A model generated the notes under the pieces. That model made no database searches and was not told the DNA's origin. It was given only the letters and a program-made list of their open reading frames with translations. Shown here one piece after another: positions 45,117-54,205 of a DNA stretch of 64,000 nucleotides. The first letter of the stretch is position 1, and each line of letters begins with the position of its first letter. Source of the DNA: JAGVPT01 sp963717445 (lineage in GTDB: Bacteria > Bacteroidota > Ignavibacteria > UBA10030 > UBA8401); the NCBI GenBank assembly GCA_963717445.1, contig OY970334.1:2418001-2482000 (forward strand), written 5' to 3'. Made by a program: the position numbers and the translations under genes.

Positions 45117-46417
45117 ACTCAAATGCTATTGCCGAACTCCGCAACGTCTGTAAGGAATTCACACTTCCGAACGGAGCGGATTTAAAAGTACTCGAAAATG
45201 TTTCGCTGCAAATTCATGCGGGCGAAATTGTCGCTCTTCTTGGGCCGTCGGGGTCGGGCAAGTCGACCATGATGCGTATCCTCACCGGACTCATCACGCC
45301 GACCACGGGTGAAGTGCTCGCGTACGAAAAACCGCTGGTAGGATTCCATCCTCGCGCGGCGATTGTCTTCCAGAATTTTGCACTCTATCCATGGCTGACG
45401 GTGCATGAAAATATTGCCATGGGATTGGAATGGCTTCAGTTACCGGACGAAGAGGTGCGCGCACGTGTGAGACAGGCTGTGGATAAAGTCGGCTTGGAAG
45501 GGTTTGAAGAAGCGTACCCGAAGGAGCTTTCCGGCGGGATGAAGCAGCGGGTTGGCATTGCGCGGGCAATTGTGGTCCAGCCGGAATTGTTGTGCATGGA
45601 TGAACCGTTCAGCGCGCTCGATGTGCTGACGGCGGAAAACCTTCGCGTTGAAGTTCTTAATCTTTGGCTCGACCACAAAGTGGAAATTAAAAGCGTCCTT
45701 TTTGTTACACACGACATTCGCGAAGCAGTGTTTCTTGCAAACCGTATTGTCGTTCTCAGCACCAACCCCGGTGCGATCCGAATTATTTTACAGAACGACA
45801 TGCCTCATCCTCGGGATATGCGTTCGCCGGCTTTCCTCGCGATGATCGACCGCATCCACGACATCATCACCAATGCCATTATACCGGACGAAGTTGTTCC
45901 CGCAGTACAAACGGCGGTGTCACGGCATGTTGAACCGCTGCCGTACGCGTCGCCGGGCGAAATCCTCGGGTTGCTGGAAATTCTCGACGACCATAACGGG
46001 ACGATCGATATCTTCGACCTTGCGCAGAAGACGGGGAAAGATTTCGGCTCGACAATCACCGTTGTGAAAGCCGCCGAGTTACTCGATTTTGTCGATACGC
46101 CGAAACATAACGTCGTGTTCACCGACACCGGCAAACAATTTCTCAAAGGCGATGTGAACAATAGAAAGCTTCTTTTCAAGCAACAGATGCTTTCCCTTCG
46201 ATTGTTCGAAGTCGTTTCCGGAATGCTACAGCGGAATGCATCGTTGAACCTTGACGAGGAAATCGTTCTTGAACAGCTTGCCATTCTTCTTCCCAATGAA
46301 GACGTGGAAAAACTTTTCGAGACAATGGTTGGATGGGCGCGGTATGGAGAGCTGTTTGGGTACAATGCCGACGATAAGGTTCTCTATTTAGATACAGGAC
46401 AGGAGGCGGTGGGATGA
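45113..46417 (+). CDS. ABC transporter ATP-binding protein with C-terminal AAA-associated domain
   Basis: The 434-residue protein has an NitT/TauT-type ATPase in the first ~240 residues: Walker A GPSGSGKST (about 44-52), signature LSGGMKQRVGIARA and Walker B L-L-C-M-D-E-P. An extra 150-residue C-terminal winged-helix-like domain (E-I-L-G-L-L-E-I-L-D-D-H-N-G) is also seen in homologous anion-import ATPases. It pairs with the fused permease upstream. The substrate is unknown. Confidence 0.9.
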   Translation: MNSNAIAELRNVCKEFTLPNGADLKVLENVSLQIHAGEIVALLGPSGSGKSTMMRILTGLITPTTGEVLAYEKPLVGFHPRAAIVFQNFALYPWLTVHENIAMGLEWLQLPDEEVRARVRQAVDKVGLEGFEEAYPKELSGGMKQRVGIARAIVVQPELLCMDEPFSALDVLTAENLRVEVLNLWLDHKVEIKSVLFVTHDIREAVFLANRIVVLSTNPGAIRIILQNDMPHPRDMRSPAFLAMIDRIHDIITNAIIPDEVVPAVQTAVSRHVEPLPYASPGEILGLLEILDDHNGTIDIFDLAQKTGKDFGSTITVVKAAELLDFVDTPKHNVVFTDTGKQFLKGDVNNRKLLFKQQMLSLRLFEVVSGMLQRNASLNLDEEIVLEQLAILLPNEDVEKLFETMVGWARYGELFGYNADDKVLYLDTGQEAVG

Positions 46418-46433
46418 TGGGGCTGATGTTCAT

Positions 46434-46515
46434 AAGATGTAGGACATCTGTGCGATTAGACCTGGATCATTTTTCAAGCAGGTACTGTTTTTTCAGATAA
46501 GATGTCCTACATCTT
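46434..46515 (+). repeat. REPIN-like element, copy C
   Basis: AAGATGTAGGACATCT (46434-46449) is repeated in perfect 16-bp inversion at 46500-46515. Compared with copy B, two positions of the left arm changed (C to A, C to T) and the right arm has the complementary changes, so pairing is conserved. The 82-bp unit starts 16 bp after the ATPase stop. Confidence 0.85.
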
Positions 46516-46538
46516 GCCTACATAATTTCAAGAGTTCA

Positions 46539-48212
46539 ATGAGCGACAATAAAATCATTTTCTCGATGGTCGGCGTGGGGAAAATCCACAAGCCGAACAA
46601 GCAAGTTTTAAAAGATATCTACCTTTCATTCTTTTACGGAGCAAAGATCGGCGTGCTGGGACTAAACGGCGCCGGGAAGAGCACACTGCTGCGAATTATT
46701 GCGGGTATTGATAAAGAGTACATCGGTGAAATCACATCGCAAAAAGGAATATCGTTCGGGTATCTCCCGCAGGAACCGCAACTGGATGCGACAAAAACCG
46801 TGAAAGAGATTGTCGAAGAAGGTGTGCACGAAATTGTCGCTCTCATCAAAGAGTACGAAGCCGTTACTGCCAAATTTGGTGAACCGGATGCCGACTTTGA
46901 CAAGCTGCTGGAAAAACAAGGAAATCTTCAAGAAAAAATCGATCATCTCAATGCATGGGACATCGACAGCAAACTTGAACAAGCTATGGATGCACTTCGC
47001 TGCCCTCCGGGCAATACACCTGTGAACGTGCTGTCCGGCGGAGAGAGGCGCCGCGTTGCGCTTTGCCGCCTTCTTCTTCAGGAGCCTGACGTGCTGCTCC
47101 TTGATGAACCGACCAACCATCTCGATGCTGAATCCGTCGCATGGCTTGAACATCATCTCAGTCAATATAAGGGGACAGTTCTTGCCGTAACCCACGACAG
47201 GTATTTTCTCGACAACGTGGCCGGATGGATTCTGGAATTGGATCGGGGCGAAGGGATTCCCTTTAAAGGAAATTATTCTTCCTGGCTCGAACAGAAGCAG
47301 CAAAGGCTTGGACTCGAAGAGAAACAGGAATCGAAACGGCAGAAAGCGTTATCCGAGGAACTGGAATGGGTTCGCATGAATCCAAAAGGGCGCCATGCAA
47401 AAAGTAAAGCGCGCATCTCGGCATACGAAAAAATGCTCGCCGATGAATCGGAGAAACGGGATGAAGATCTCGAAATCTTTATTCCCTCCGGACCCCGGCT
47501 CGGCGATGTTGCAATCGAAGCGCATAACGTATCGAAGGCGTACGGTGATAATCTTCTCTGCGAGGAAATGAATTTTGTCCTCCCCCATGGCGGGATTATC
47601 GGCGTCATTGGTCCGAACGGGGCAGGTAAGACAACATTATTCCGGATGATTACAGGGCAGGAGAAACCCGACAGCGGTGAAATCAAAATTGGCGAAACGG
47701 TGAAGCTTGCGTACGTCGACCAGAGCCGTCCGCTCGACCCGGAGAAGACGATCTGGCAGGAAATATCGGGAGGGGAAGATATCATCAAACTCGGCAGCCG
47801 TGACGTCAATTCACGCGCTTATGTAGCACGTTTCAATTTCAGCGGGACCGACCAGCAAAAGAAAACCGGTGAGATTTCGGGAGGGGAACGTAACCGTGTT
47901 CACCTGGCAAAAATCTTAAAGGAAGGGGCCAACGTTCTTTTGCTTGACGAACCGACAAACGACCTTGACGTGAACACGCTCCGTGCGCTCGAAGAAGCGC
48001 TAATGAATTTTGCCGGATGCGCCGTCGTTATTTCCCACGACCGTTGGTTTCTCGACCGCATCGCAACCCATATTTTGGCATTCGAAGGGGAAAGTAAAGT
48101 CTTCTGGTACGATGGGAATTATTCCGAGTACGAGGAGAGCCGAAAGAAACGCCTCGGTATCGCCGCCGATCAACCGCACAGAATCAAGTACAAAAAGCTG
48201 ATGAGGACGTAG
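46539..48212 (+). CDS. ettA: EttA, energy-dependent translational throttle ABC-F protein
   Basis: This ABC-F ATPase of 557 residues has no membrane domain but two ATPase cassettes. Walker A GLNGAGKST (about 38-46) and GPNGAGKTT, two signatures (LSGGERRR and ISGGERNR) and LLDEPTNHLD/LLDEPTNDLD are visible. The linker K-G-R-H-A-K-S-K-A-R-I is characteristic of the EttA subfamily. EttA binds the ribosomal E site and regulates the first elongation step with the ATP/ADP ratio. Confidence 0.95.
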   Translation: MSDNKIIFSMVGVGKIHKPNKQVLKDIYLSFFYGAKIGVLGLNGAGKSTLLRIIAGIDKEYIGEITSQKGISFGYLPQEPQLDATKTVKEIVEEGVHEIVALIKEYEAVTAKFGEPDADFDKLLEKQGNLQEKIDHLNAWDIDSKLEQAMDALRCPPGNTPVNVLSGGERRRVALCRLLLQEPDVLLLDEPTNHLDAESVAWLEHHLSQYKGTVLAVTHDRYFLDNVAGWILELDRGEGIPFKGNYSSWLEQKQQRLGLEEKQESKRQKALSEELEWVRMNPKGRHAKSKARISAYEKMLADESEKRDEDLEIFIPSGPRLGDVAIEAHNVSKAYGDNLLCEEMNFVLPHGGIIGVIGPNGAGKTTLFRMITGQEKPDSGEIKIGETVKLAYVDQSRPLDPEKTIWQEISGGEDIIKLGSRDVNSRAYVARFNFSGTDQQKKTGEISGGERNRVHLAKILKEGANVLLLDEPTNDLDVNTLRALEEALMNFAGCAVVISHDRWFLDRIATHILAFEGESKVFWYDGNYSEYEESRKKRLGIAADQPHRIKYKKLMRT

Positions 48213-48213
48213 G

Positions 48214-48308
48214 AGTTTTAAGTTATACGTTATAAGTTTTATGTTTTTGAGTGCATACCTACAGCCTAAGACCTGCAACTTACAACTTACAACTTACAAC
48301 TTATAACT
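48214..48308 (+). repeat. Inverted heptamer dyad after ettA
   Basis: The left arm (48214-48243: TTTTAAGTTATACGTTATAA-type units) is mirrored by the right arm (48275-48308: CAACTTACAACTTAC-type units). Both are at 7-bp phase and the reverse complement of the right arm aligns in register from GGAGTT onward. The left arm starts right after the ettA stop. Confidence 0.8.
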
Positions 48309-48410
48309 CCCGCACCCCCCACTTGACAATCACCTGAGATATCTCTATACTTGCTCCGTCTTGGAACCACAAACAGCATTTTTCCACGTTCATTATTGAG
48401 GAGAGGTACT

Positions 48411-48827
48411 ATGAAAAAAATGTTGATCGGTTTCGTAGCAGTTCTTATCACCCTCGAGGTGCTTGACTTCCTTATCCATGGCGTTATTTTGATGAGCACA
48501 TACATGGCGATGCAGAATGTATGGCGACCGGATATGTTGGCCAAAATGTGGATTCTGCACGTCGTCAAGATCATCACTGCATTCTTTTTTGCTGTTATCT
48601 TCTCCAAAGGATACGAAAACAAAGGAATTATGGAAGGTATCCGATACGGATTTTACATCGGAATGATTGTCAGTAGCGGGTTCGCGTTTGGGTCATATGC
48701 AAGTTTTCCTATTCCTCATATGCTTGCAATACACTGGTTCGTACTTACGCTTGTAGAGTATATCATCGCGGGGATCGTGATCGCGTTGGTGTACGGAAGA
48801 AAAGAAGCTGCGCCAAAAGCTGCGTAA
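48411..48827 (+). CDS. Four-TM membrane protein, unknown function
   Basis: The 138-residue protein has about four hydrophobic helices (KKMLIGFVAVLITLEVL, the segment around I-L-H-V-V-K-I-I-T-A-F-F-F, I-G-M-I-V-S-S-G, and H-W-F-V-L-T-L-V-E-Y-I-I-A-G-I-V). I do not recognise a named family. The ATG at 48411 is chosen because GAGGAGAGG lies 7-15 nt upstream. A longer in-frame start at 48351 lacks one. Confidence 0.65.
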   Translation: MKKMLIGFVAVLITLEVLDFLIHGVILMSTYMAMQNVWRPDMLAKMWILHVVKIITAFFFAVIFSKGYENKGIMEGIRYGFYIGMIVSSGFAFGSYASFPIPHMLAIHWFVLTLVEYIIAGIVIALVYGRKEAAPKAA

Positions 48828-48843
48828 AAACAAGAACAATCCT

Positions 48844-48877
48844 ACAAACCCCGACTTTTTCAAACGCCGGGGTTTGT
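48844..48877 (+). terminator. Hairpin terminator candidate after the four-TM gene
   Basis: ACAAACCCCG (48844-48853) and CGGGGTTTGT (48868-48877) form a perfect 10-bp stem with a loop of about 14 nt. The T tract afterwards is weak. Confidence 0.65.
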
Positions 48878-48999
48878 TATGTACAGTAGACAACTGCAGC
48901 GTTTCAGCGACGAATTATTCCGGCTAAAAAACTTCTTGCCATTGAACGATTTCGCATTTACTTTACCGGGAGCATCCACAGCAACAATGAAGGGAAAAA

Positions 49000-49473
49000 A
49001 TGGAATCGGTAAAACGAGTCGCACTTGTTGCGCACGATAATTGCAAGAAAGATATGGTCGAATGGGTGAACTTTAACAGCGGCACCCTCCTCAATCATCA
49101 TTTGATTTGCACCGGGACGACCGGGAAGTTGGTGGGCGATGCTCTTAAGAAGAATGCCGGTGCGAAGCATCGTGAAGAGATCAAAATATTGAAGTTAAAG
49201 TCGGGCCCGTTCGGCGGCGACCAACAGCTCGGCGCGATGATCGCAGAAGGCGGCATCGATATTCTTATTTTCTTTTGGGACCCGATGGAGCCGCAGCCGC
49301 ACGAAGTCGATGTCAAAGCGCTTCTCCGGATCGCCGTCCTCTATAATATACCGACCGCCTGCAACCGCTCAACCGCAGATTTCCTTATTTCTTCGCACCT
49401 TATTAAAGAGGAATACACGCCAGCTCCGCCGCGCGACTATTCAAAATATTTCAGCAGAAAGGTTCCTTTGTAG
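49000..49473 (+). CDS. mgsA: Methylglyoxal synthase
   Basis: MgsA converts dihydroxyacetone phosphate to methylglyoxal and phosphate, bypassing lower glycolysis. The 157-residue protein has VALVAHDNCK (catalytic H/D near the start), T-G-T-T-G-K-L, S-G-P-F-G-G-D-Q-Q-L-G-A, F-F-W-D-P-M-E-P-Q-P-H-E-V-D-V-K-A-L-L and A-C-N-R-S-T-A-D-F-L, all conserved MGS segments including the phosphate-binding site. The gene stands alone. Confidence 0.96.
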   Translation: MESVKRVALVAHDNCKKDMVEWVNFNSGTLLNHHLICTGTTGKLVGDALKKNAGAKHREEIKILKLKSGPFGGDQQLGAMIAEGGIDILIFFWDPMEPQPHEVDVKALLRIAVLYNIPTACNRSTADFLISSHLIKEEYTPAPPRDYSKYFSRKVPL

Positions 49474-49572
49474 TGTAAGGGACTTTGCACTTCATTATCG
49501 AAGCTAAGAGCTAACTGCCAACACCCACCTCCAACATGTAAAACAATCAATACGGAAAAGACCAAATTGACA

Positions 49573-50442
49573 ATGCTCAGGAAATTACCTATTCATCTTG
49601 AGAGCATTCAAAAGACACTCCTTCTCCCGTTGTGGGGACGGGCGGTTGAAACTCAAAAAGAGAAACCGCTCTTAATCGATAAAACTGCTGTAGAAATAAT
49701 CGATAAGATCGATTATGATTTTTCCAGAATTGCCCGCAATATCAGCTCAGTAAGCCAAATTGCCTGGATTGCCCGGAGCCTCCACATCGACCGAACCATC
49801 AAAGATTTTTTACAAAAACATCCTGCAGCAGCAATAGTCAATATCGGATGCGGTTTGGATACTACATTTGACCGGGTAGATAACGGGATTCTTCATTGGT
49901 ATGACTTGGACCTGCCAGACGTTATCGCCTTGAGAAAAGAGTTTATTCGTGAAAGTGAAAGAAGAACGTTCCTCATCAATTCTTTTCTCGACGATGCATG
50001 GCTTCATCAACTCGAAATCGTCGATGGCATCATGTTCGTCGCTGCAGGCGTTTTCTACTATTTTGAAGAGAATGAAATAAAAAAATTCTTCATTAATCTC
50101 GCCGATGCGTTTCCGGAGGGTGAGATTATTTTTGACGCCAGTTTGCCGCTCGGTGTAAAGGTTGCCAACAAAAAAGTGATCGAAGACGGCGGCATGGATA
50201 AAAGTGGAATCCTCCGATGGGGGCTTGAGACTGCAAAGAGCATCCAACAATGGGATCCTCGGTTTATGCTTGTCGATGAATACCGGATTTTTAAAAATAT
50301 CAAACGGGGTTTGAATTTTAAGAACATAGTTGGGACATTTTTTTCCGACATTTTAAATATTATGTTGATGGTCCATTTAAAATTTTCGAACCACTGCGCC
50401 GGGAGTAATGGAACAACATCTAGCGCCATTTCCGATCAATGA
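49573..50442 (+). CDS. Class I SAM methyltransferase, LCMT/PPM1-like
   Basis: The 289-residue protein has a SAM-binding motif VNIGCGLDTTFDRV (about residues 93-106) and the T-A-V-E-I-I-D-K-I-D-Y-D-F start region that fit the leucine-carboxyl-methyltransferase/PPM1 family. Its bacterial members methylate small-molecule carboxyl or hydroxyl groups, often in secondary metabolism. The substrate is unknown. The ATG at 49573 is used. A TTG 6 nt upstream is equally open. Confidence 0.8.
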   Translation: MLRKLPIHLESIQKTLLLPLWGRAVETQKEKPLLIDKTAVEIIDKIDYDFSRIARNISSVSQIAWIARSLHIDRTIKDFLQKHPAAAIVNIGCGLDTTFDRVDNGILHWYDLDLPDVIALRKEFIRESERRTFLINSFLDDAWLHQLEIVDGIMFVAAGVFYYFEENEIKKFFINLADAFPEGEIIFDASLPLGVKVANKKVIEDGGMDKSGILRWGLETAKSIQQWDPRFMLVDEYRIFKNIKRGLNFKNIVGTFFSDILNIMLMVHLKFSNHCAGSNGTTSSAISDQ

Positions 50443-50970
50443 CTTTCTATTGTACCGCCAGGGCGGGAAGAATGTTGAGAGTATTGTTGTCCTTTATACT
50501 CATAATTTCTTGGCGTGCTTGACGTCTTAGCGATTGAACAATACAAGAGATACTGGAACCCCGCAGGAGAAAGGAACAAAACAGTCTTCATTCTAACGCG
50601 CGAAGCTTAAATTTTTTTCCCGTGAAAATTCTACGTTTGCCATTGACCGAAAAGTCGCTTATCTTAACCTAAGAGATCTGCGATCTCGTAGAAACTGCGG
50701 CTCGATGGGTTGTATGTGGATGAATGATTGCCCCCGGATTCCTGCCTTGCGAATAATAAGCCGAAACCGGTCAGACTTCCTCTGAGGGTGAATTACTCTC
50801 AAAAATCCAGCCTGCATCATTCAAGTGAATCAAAGACGAATGATTTTTGGGAGGGGTTCTCTGGCATTAACCGCGCAGCGGTTTCTACACAACATAAACA
50901 AGAGATGGGGTTTCAGGAAATACCGCTGTTCTGCGGCACACGTATCCCACTGATTTCAGACTCACTTATC
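50443..50970 (+). other. Long leader upstream of rho
   Basis: This is 528 bp without a supported gene if rho starts at 50971. A short palindrome GAGATCTGCGATCTC lies at 50671-50685. The rho frame stays open back to a TTG at 50728, but those 81 residues do not look like the Rho N-terminal domain. Rho genes often have long autoregulated leaders, which would fit. Confidence 0.4.
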
Positions 50971-52065
50971 ATGTCAATATCCTTTTCCGGTATACTTGAA
51001 ATAGACCCCCAGCGGCGAGGGTTTGTGCGAACGCTTTCGCATGGTCTTAGCCTGACCGACAGGGATGTCCACGTTTCCGCTCCTCTCATCCAGAGTTTTG
51101 CTCTTCGTCCCGGCGTGTTTATCGAAGGAAACGCCGAAGCAGCGGGAAAAGGAAGCCCGCAAGCGGCGACGATCGAACGCATCAATGCTTTGTCGCCTGA
51201 AGAGTGGAAAACCGTGAAGGAATTTTCTTCATACGAAGTCATTTCACCGAATGAAATCATCCGGCTTGAAGGAGAGAAGAGCAATATCTCCATGCGTATT
51301 GTGGACCTGTTTTGTCCGGTCGGTAAAGGGCAGCGAGCGCTTATTGTTTCTCCTCCCAAAGCGGGGAAGACAATGCTTATGCAGCAGCTCGCGCACGCGA
51401 TCAGCATCAACAATCCTGAGATTGACCTTCTTGTCTTGTTAATCGATGAGCGCCCGGAGGAAGTGACCGACATGCGCCGTTCGATTTCAGGAGAGGTATT
51501 TGCGAGTTCGAGCGACAGCGACCGGGGGAGCCACGTCCGGCTTGCACAATTGGTGCTTGAATATGCAAAACGGAAAGTTGAAACCGGAAAAGACGTTGTT
51601 GTGCTGCTCGACTCCCTCACGCGTCTCGGTCGGGCGTTCAACATCCACCAGAAAAGCAGCGGACGGACCATGTCCGGCGGCGTGGACATCCGCGCACTTG
51701 AAATTCCCAAACGCATTTTTGGCGCAGCGCGTAACTGTGAACACAGCGGCTCGCTGACGATCATTGCCACGGCGCTGATCGAGACAAACTCGCGCATGGA
51801 CGAGTTGATCTTTCAGGAATTCAAAGGGACCGGGAACATGGAGCTTGTGCTCGACCGCGGTATGGCAAACGAAAGAATTTTTCCCGCAATCAATCTTCCC
51901 GTATCGGGAACACGAAGAGAGGAGCTCCTCTTTGGCAGTAAGACGCAGGCATATCAAGCGGTCAGGCGGTCGATCGCCAAGCTGCCCGCTCGTGATGCAA
52001 TGCTTGCCGTTCTCAAACTCGTCAAACAATTTCCGACAAATGAGCTACTGCTTTCAAAGTTTTAA
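50971..52065 (+). CDS. rho: Transcription termination factor Rho, without recognisable N-terminal domain
   Basis: Rho is the hexameric RNA helicase that ends transcription. From ATG 50971 (364 residues) the RNA-binding cold-shock-like domain reads FSGILEIDPQRRGFVR...DVHVSAPLIQSFALRPGVFIEG. The RecA-like ATPase follows with P-loop VSPPKAGKTMLMQQ, I-D-E-R-P-E-E-V-T-D-M and the Q/R-loop region. The helical Rho_N domain normally in front is not seen in the upstream 81 codons. The frame is open from 50728 (TTG), so the true start is uncertain and there is no clear ribosome site for either. Confidence 0.9.
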   Translation: MSISFSGILEIDPQRRGFVRTLSHGLSLTDRDVHVSAPLIQSFALRPGVFIEGNAEAAGKGSPQAATIERINALSPEEWKTVKEFSSYEVISPNEIIRLEGEKSNISMRIVDLFCPVGKGQRALIVSPPKAGKTMLMQQLAHAISINNPEIDLLVLLIDERPEEVTDMRRSISGEVFASSSDSDRGSHVRLAQLVLEYAKRKVETGKDVVVLLDSLTRLGRAFNIHQKSSGRTMSGGVDIRALEIPKRIFGAARNCEHSGSLTIIATALIETNSRMDELIFQEFKGTGNMELVLDRGMANERIFPAINLPVSGTRREELLFGSKTQAYQAVRRSIAKLPARDAMLAVLKLVKQFPTNELLLSKF

Positions 52066-52130
52066 TCGTTGAGCCGGGGAGAGAGAAAAAAGGAAAAAAT
52101 TGTTATATTTACCGGGAGAGCGCAATTCGC

Positions 52131-54167
52131 ATGCTGGAAGATCGGTATATAACAAAGGTTTTCATCGTGTTCAGGAATTTTATCTTAGCGATAATCCTGA
52201 ATGTGAGCGTCTTGTTCCCGCAACAGCGGCACATGACGGGAGCCGATCTTTGTTCTCAAAAACGGATGAAACAGGACGGAACGTTCATGCAAGAATTATC
52301 CGCCAACACGCCGCAGCATTCGTTCGATGTGCTGAATTATACTCTCTCGCTGGACATTTACAAAAATTTTCTTTCGCCATTTCCTGCATCATATTCTGCT
52401 ACAAACACAATCACGTTCAAAGTTGACTCGACGCTCAATGCAATCCAATTAAATGCTGTGAACACATCGCTGACGATTGACTCCGTCGCGTTGGCAGGGA
52501 CATCGTTTTCTCATACCGGGGACATTCTGACGATTATGTTGGATTCTACGTTTCAACCGAATGATACTGCCAGCGTAAAAATATACTATCGTCATAACGA
52601 GGTAGTGGACGATGCCTTTTATACGAGCAACGGAATGGTTTTCACCGATTGCGAGCCTGAAGGGGCGCGGAAATGGTTCCCGTGCTGGGACCATCCATCG
52701 GATAAAGCCACGCTGGATTTAACGGCAAAAGTTCCTGCGACGGTAAAACTGGGCTCTAACGGAAGGCTCGCCGATTCGACAATAATTGCCGACACGATCT
52801 ATTACCATTGGATAAGCCGGGATCCGATTGCGACGTACTTAATGGTCATGACCGGCAAGGTGGAATACAATCTGGACAAGGTATACTGGAAAAAAATATC
52901 AAACCCGAACGACAGCATTCCGTTTCTGTTCTACTGGAATTCGGGAGAATCTGTGCCTTCGCTTAACAATATTGAAACAAAAATCCTTCCCATGGCCACA
53001 TACTATTCAACGCTCTTCGGCGAGTACCCGTTTGAAAAAGGGGGCTTCGCTACGATTGCAGAAGGAGCGGGATTTATGTGGGGCGGTATGGAAAACCAGA
53101 CGCTCGTAAGCCTGGAGTATAATGGGTGGAATGAGGATCTGGTATCGCACGAGTTTGCGCACCATTGGTTCGGGGACATGATCAGCCCGGGCACGTGGGC
53201 CAACGTCTGGCTCAATGAAGGCTTCGCCACATATTGTGAGGCTCTCTGGGACGAATATAACGGCGGCTACTCTTCTTACAAAAATGCGATACTCAGCGAC
53301 GCTGCCTTTTATATTGCCGAGAATCCAGGCTGGTCGATTTACAATCCTCAATGGGCAATAACGACCCCGGATATCAACACGATGTTCAATGAGGCGATTA
53401 CGTATGACAAGGGGGCATGTGTTCTTCACATGCTTCGGTACGTGCTCGGCGATTCCCTTTTCTTTGCCTCGATAAAAGGATACGCAACCGACTCTACAAA
53501 TTTTCGATTGAAGAACGTGGTTACCGATGACTTCATTCAGAAGATATGTGATGTATCAGGCCAGGACTTGCATTGGTTTTTCAACGAATGGATCAAAGAA
53601 CCCAACCACCCCGTTTACGAAAATACTTACTCGATTGATCCTACGGCGCGCAGCGTTGATGTAACAATAAATCAAACGCAATCCAACCCAACATTTTTCA
53701 TAATGCCTATCGAGCTGAAAATCGTTTTTGACAGCACAGCCGACACCACAATTCGAGTGATGGATACCACCAAGAGACAAGGGTTCAGCTTCACCTTTAG
53801 TAAAACACCTACATCCGTCCAATTCGACCCCAACAATGATATTGTGCTGAAAGAAGGCGGAACACTTGTATCTGTACGGCTCTCCAACACCGGCCTCCAT
53901 GCATTAAGCTATCAACTCGAACAAAACTACCCTAATCCTTTTAACCCGGCGACGCGCATTGAGTTTACGGTTGCCAACATGAGTTTTGTTACGTTGAAAA
54001 TTTATGATGTGCTCGGGAAAGAAGTGGCAACATTGGTCAATTCCACGATGAATCCGGGGACATATTCGGTACCATGGGATGCAAGCTACTTGTCAAGCGG
54101 AATTTATTTCTACCGGCTTCAAGCCGGCCAATTTGTCCAAACGAAAAAACTGACCTTGTTGAAATAG
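52131..54167 (+). CDS. Secreted M1-family aminopeptidase with T9SS sorting domain
   Basis: This 678-residue zinc aminopeptidase removes N-terminal residues from peptides. A hydrophobic signal segment lies near residues 13-31. The GXMEN-like substrate motif is W-G-G-M-E-N and the catalytic site is HEFAHHW (340-346) with N-E-G-F-A-T about 18 residues later. The C-terminal domain (about 600-678) has L-E-Q-N-Y-P-N-P-F-N-P and ends in S-S-G-I-Y-F-Y-R-L...K-K-L-T-L-L-K, the T9SS type A signal. A GTG at 52167 would give a tighter signal peptide than the ATG used. Confidence 0.9.
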   Translation: MLEDRYITKVFIVFRNFILAIILNVSVLFPQQRHMTGADLCSQKRMKQDGTFMQELSANTPQHSFDVLNYTLSLDIYKNFLSPFPASYSATNTITFKVDSTLNAIQLNAVNTSLTIDSVALAGTSFSHTGDILTIMLDSTFQPNDTASVKIYYRHNEVVDDAFYTSNGMVFTDCEPEGARKWFPCWDHPSDKATLDLTAKVPATVKLGSNGRLADSTIIADTIYYHWISRDPIATYLMVMTGKVEYNLDKVYWKKISNPNDSIPFLFYWNSGESVPSLNNIETKILPMATYYSTLFGEYPFEKGGFATIAEGAGFMWGGMENQTLVSLEYNGWNEDLVSHEFAHHWFGDMISPGTWANVWLNEGFATYCEALWDEYNGGYSSYKNAILSDAAFYIAENPGWSIYNPQWAITTPDINTMFNEAITYDKGACVLHMLRYVLGDSLFFASIKGYATDSTNFRLKNVVTDDFIQKICDVSGQDLHWFFNEWIKEPNHPVYENTYSIDPTARSVDVTINQTQSNPTFFIMPIELKIVFDSTADTTIRVMDTTKRQGFSFTFSKTPTSVQFDPNNDIVLKEGGTLVSVRLSNTGLHALSYQLEQNYPNPFNPATRIEFTVANMSFVTLKIYDVLGKEVATLVNSTMNPGTYSVPWDASYLSSGIYFYRLQAGQFVQTKKLTLLK

Positions 54168-54205
54168 GTTATGGCCATGACGTATGTCTACGAAGGAGCT
54201 CGTCC

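Noticed and set aside
54074..54205. N-terminal extension of argF (44 codons)
   Set aside because: It overlaps the aminopeptidase C-terminal domain in another frame. The GTG at 54206 has a good GAAGGAG site and gives the usual OTC length.
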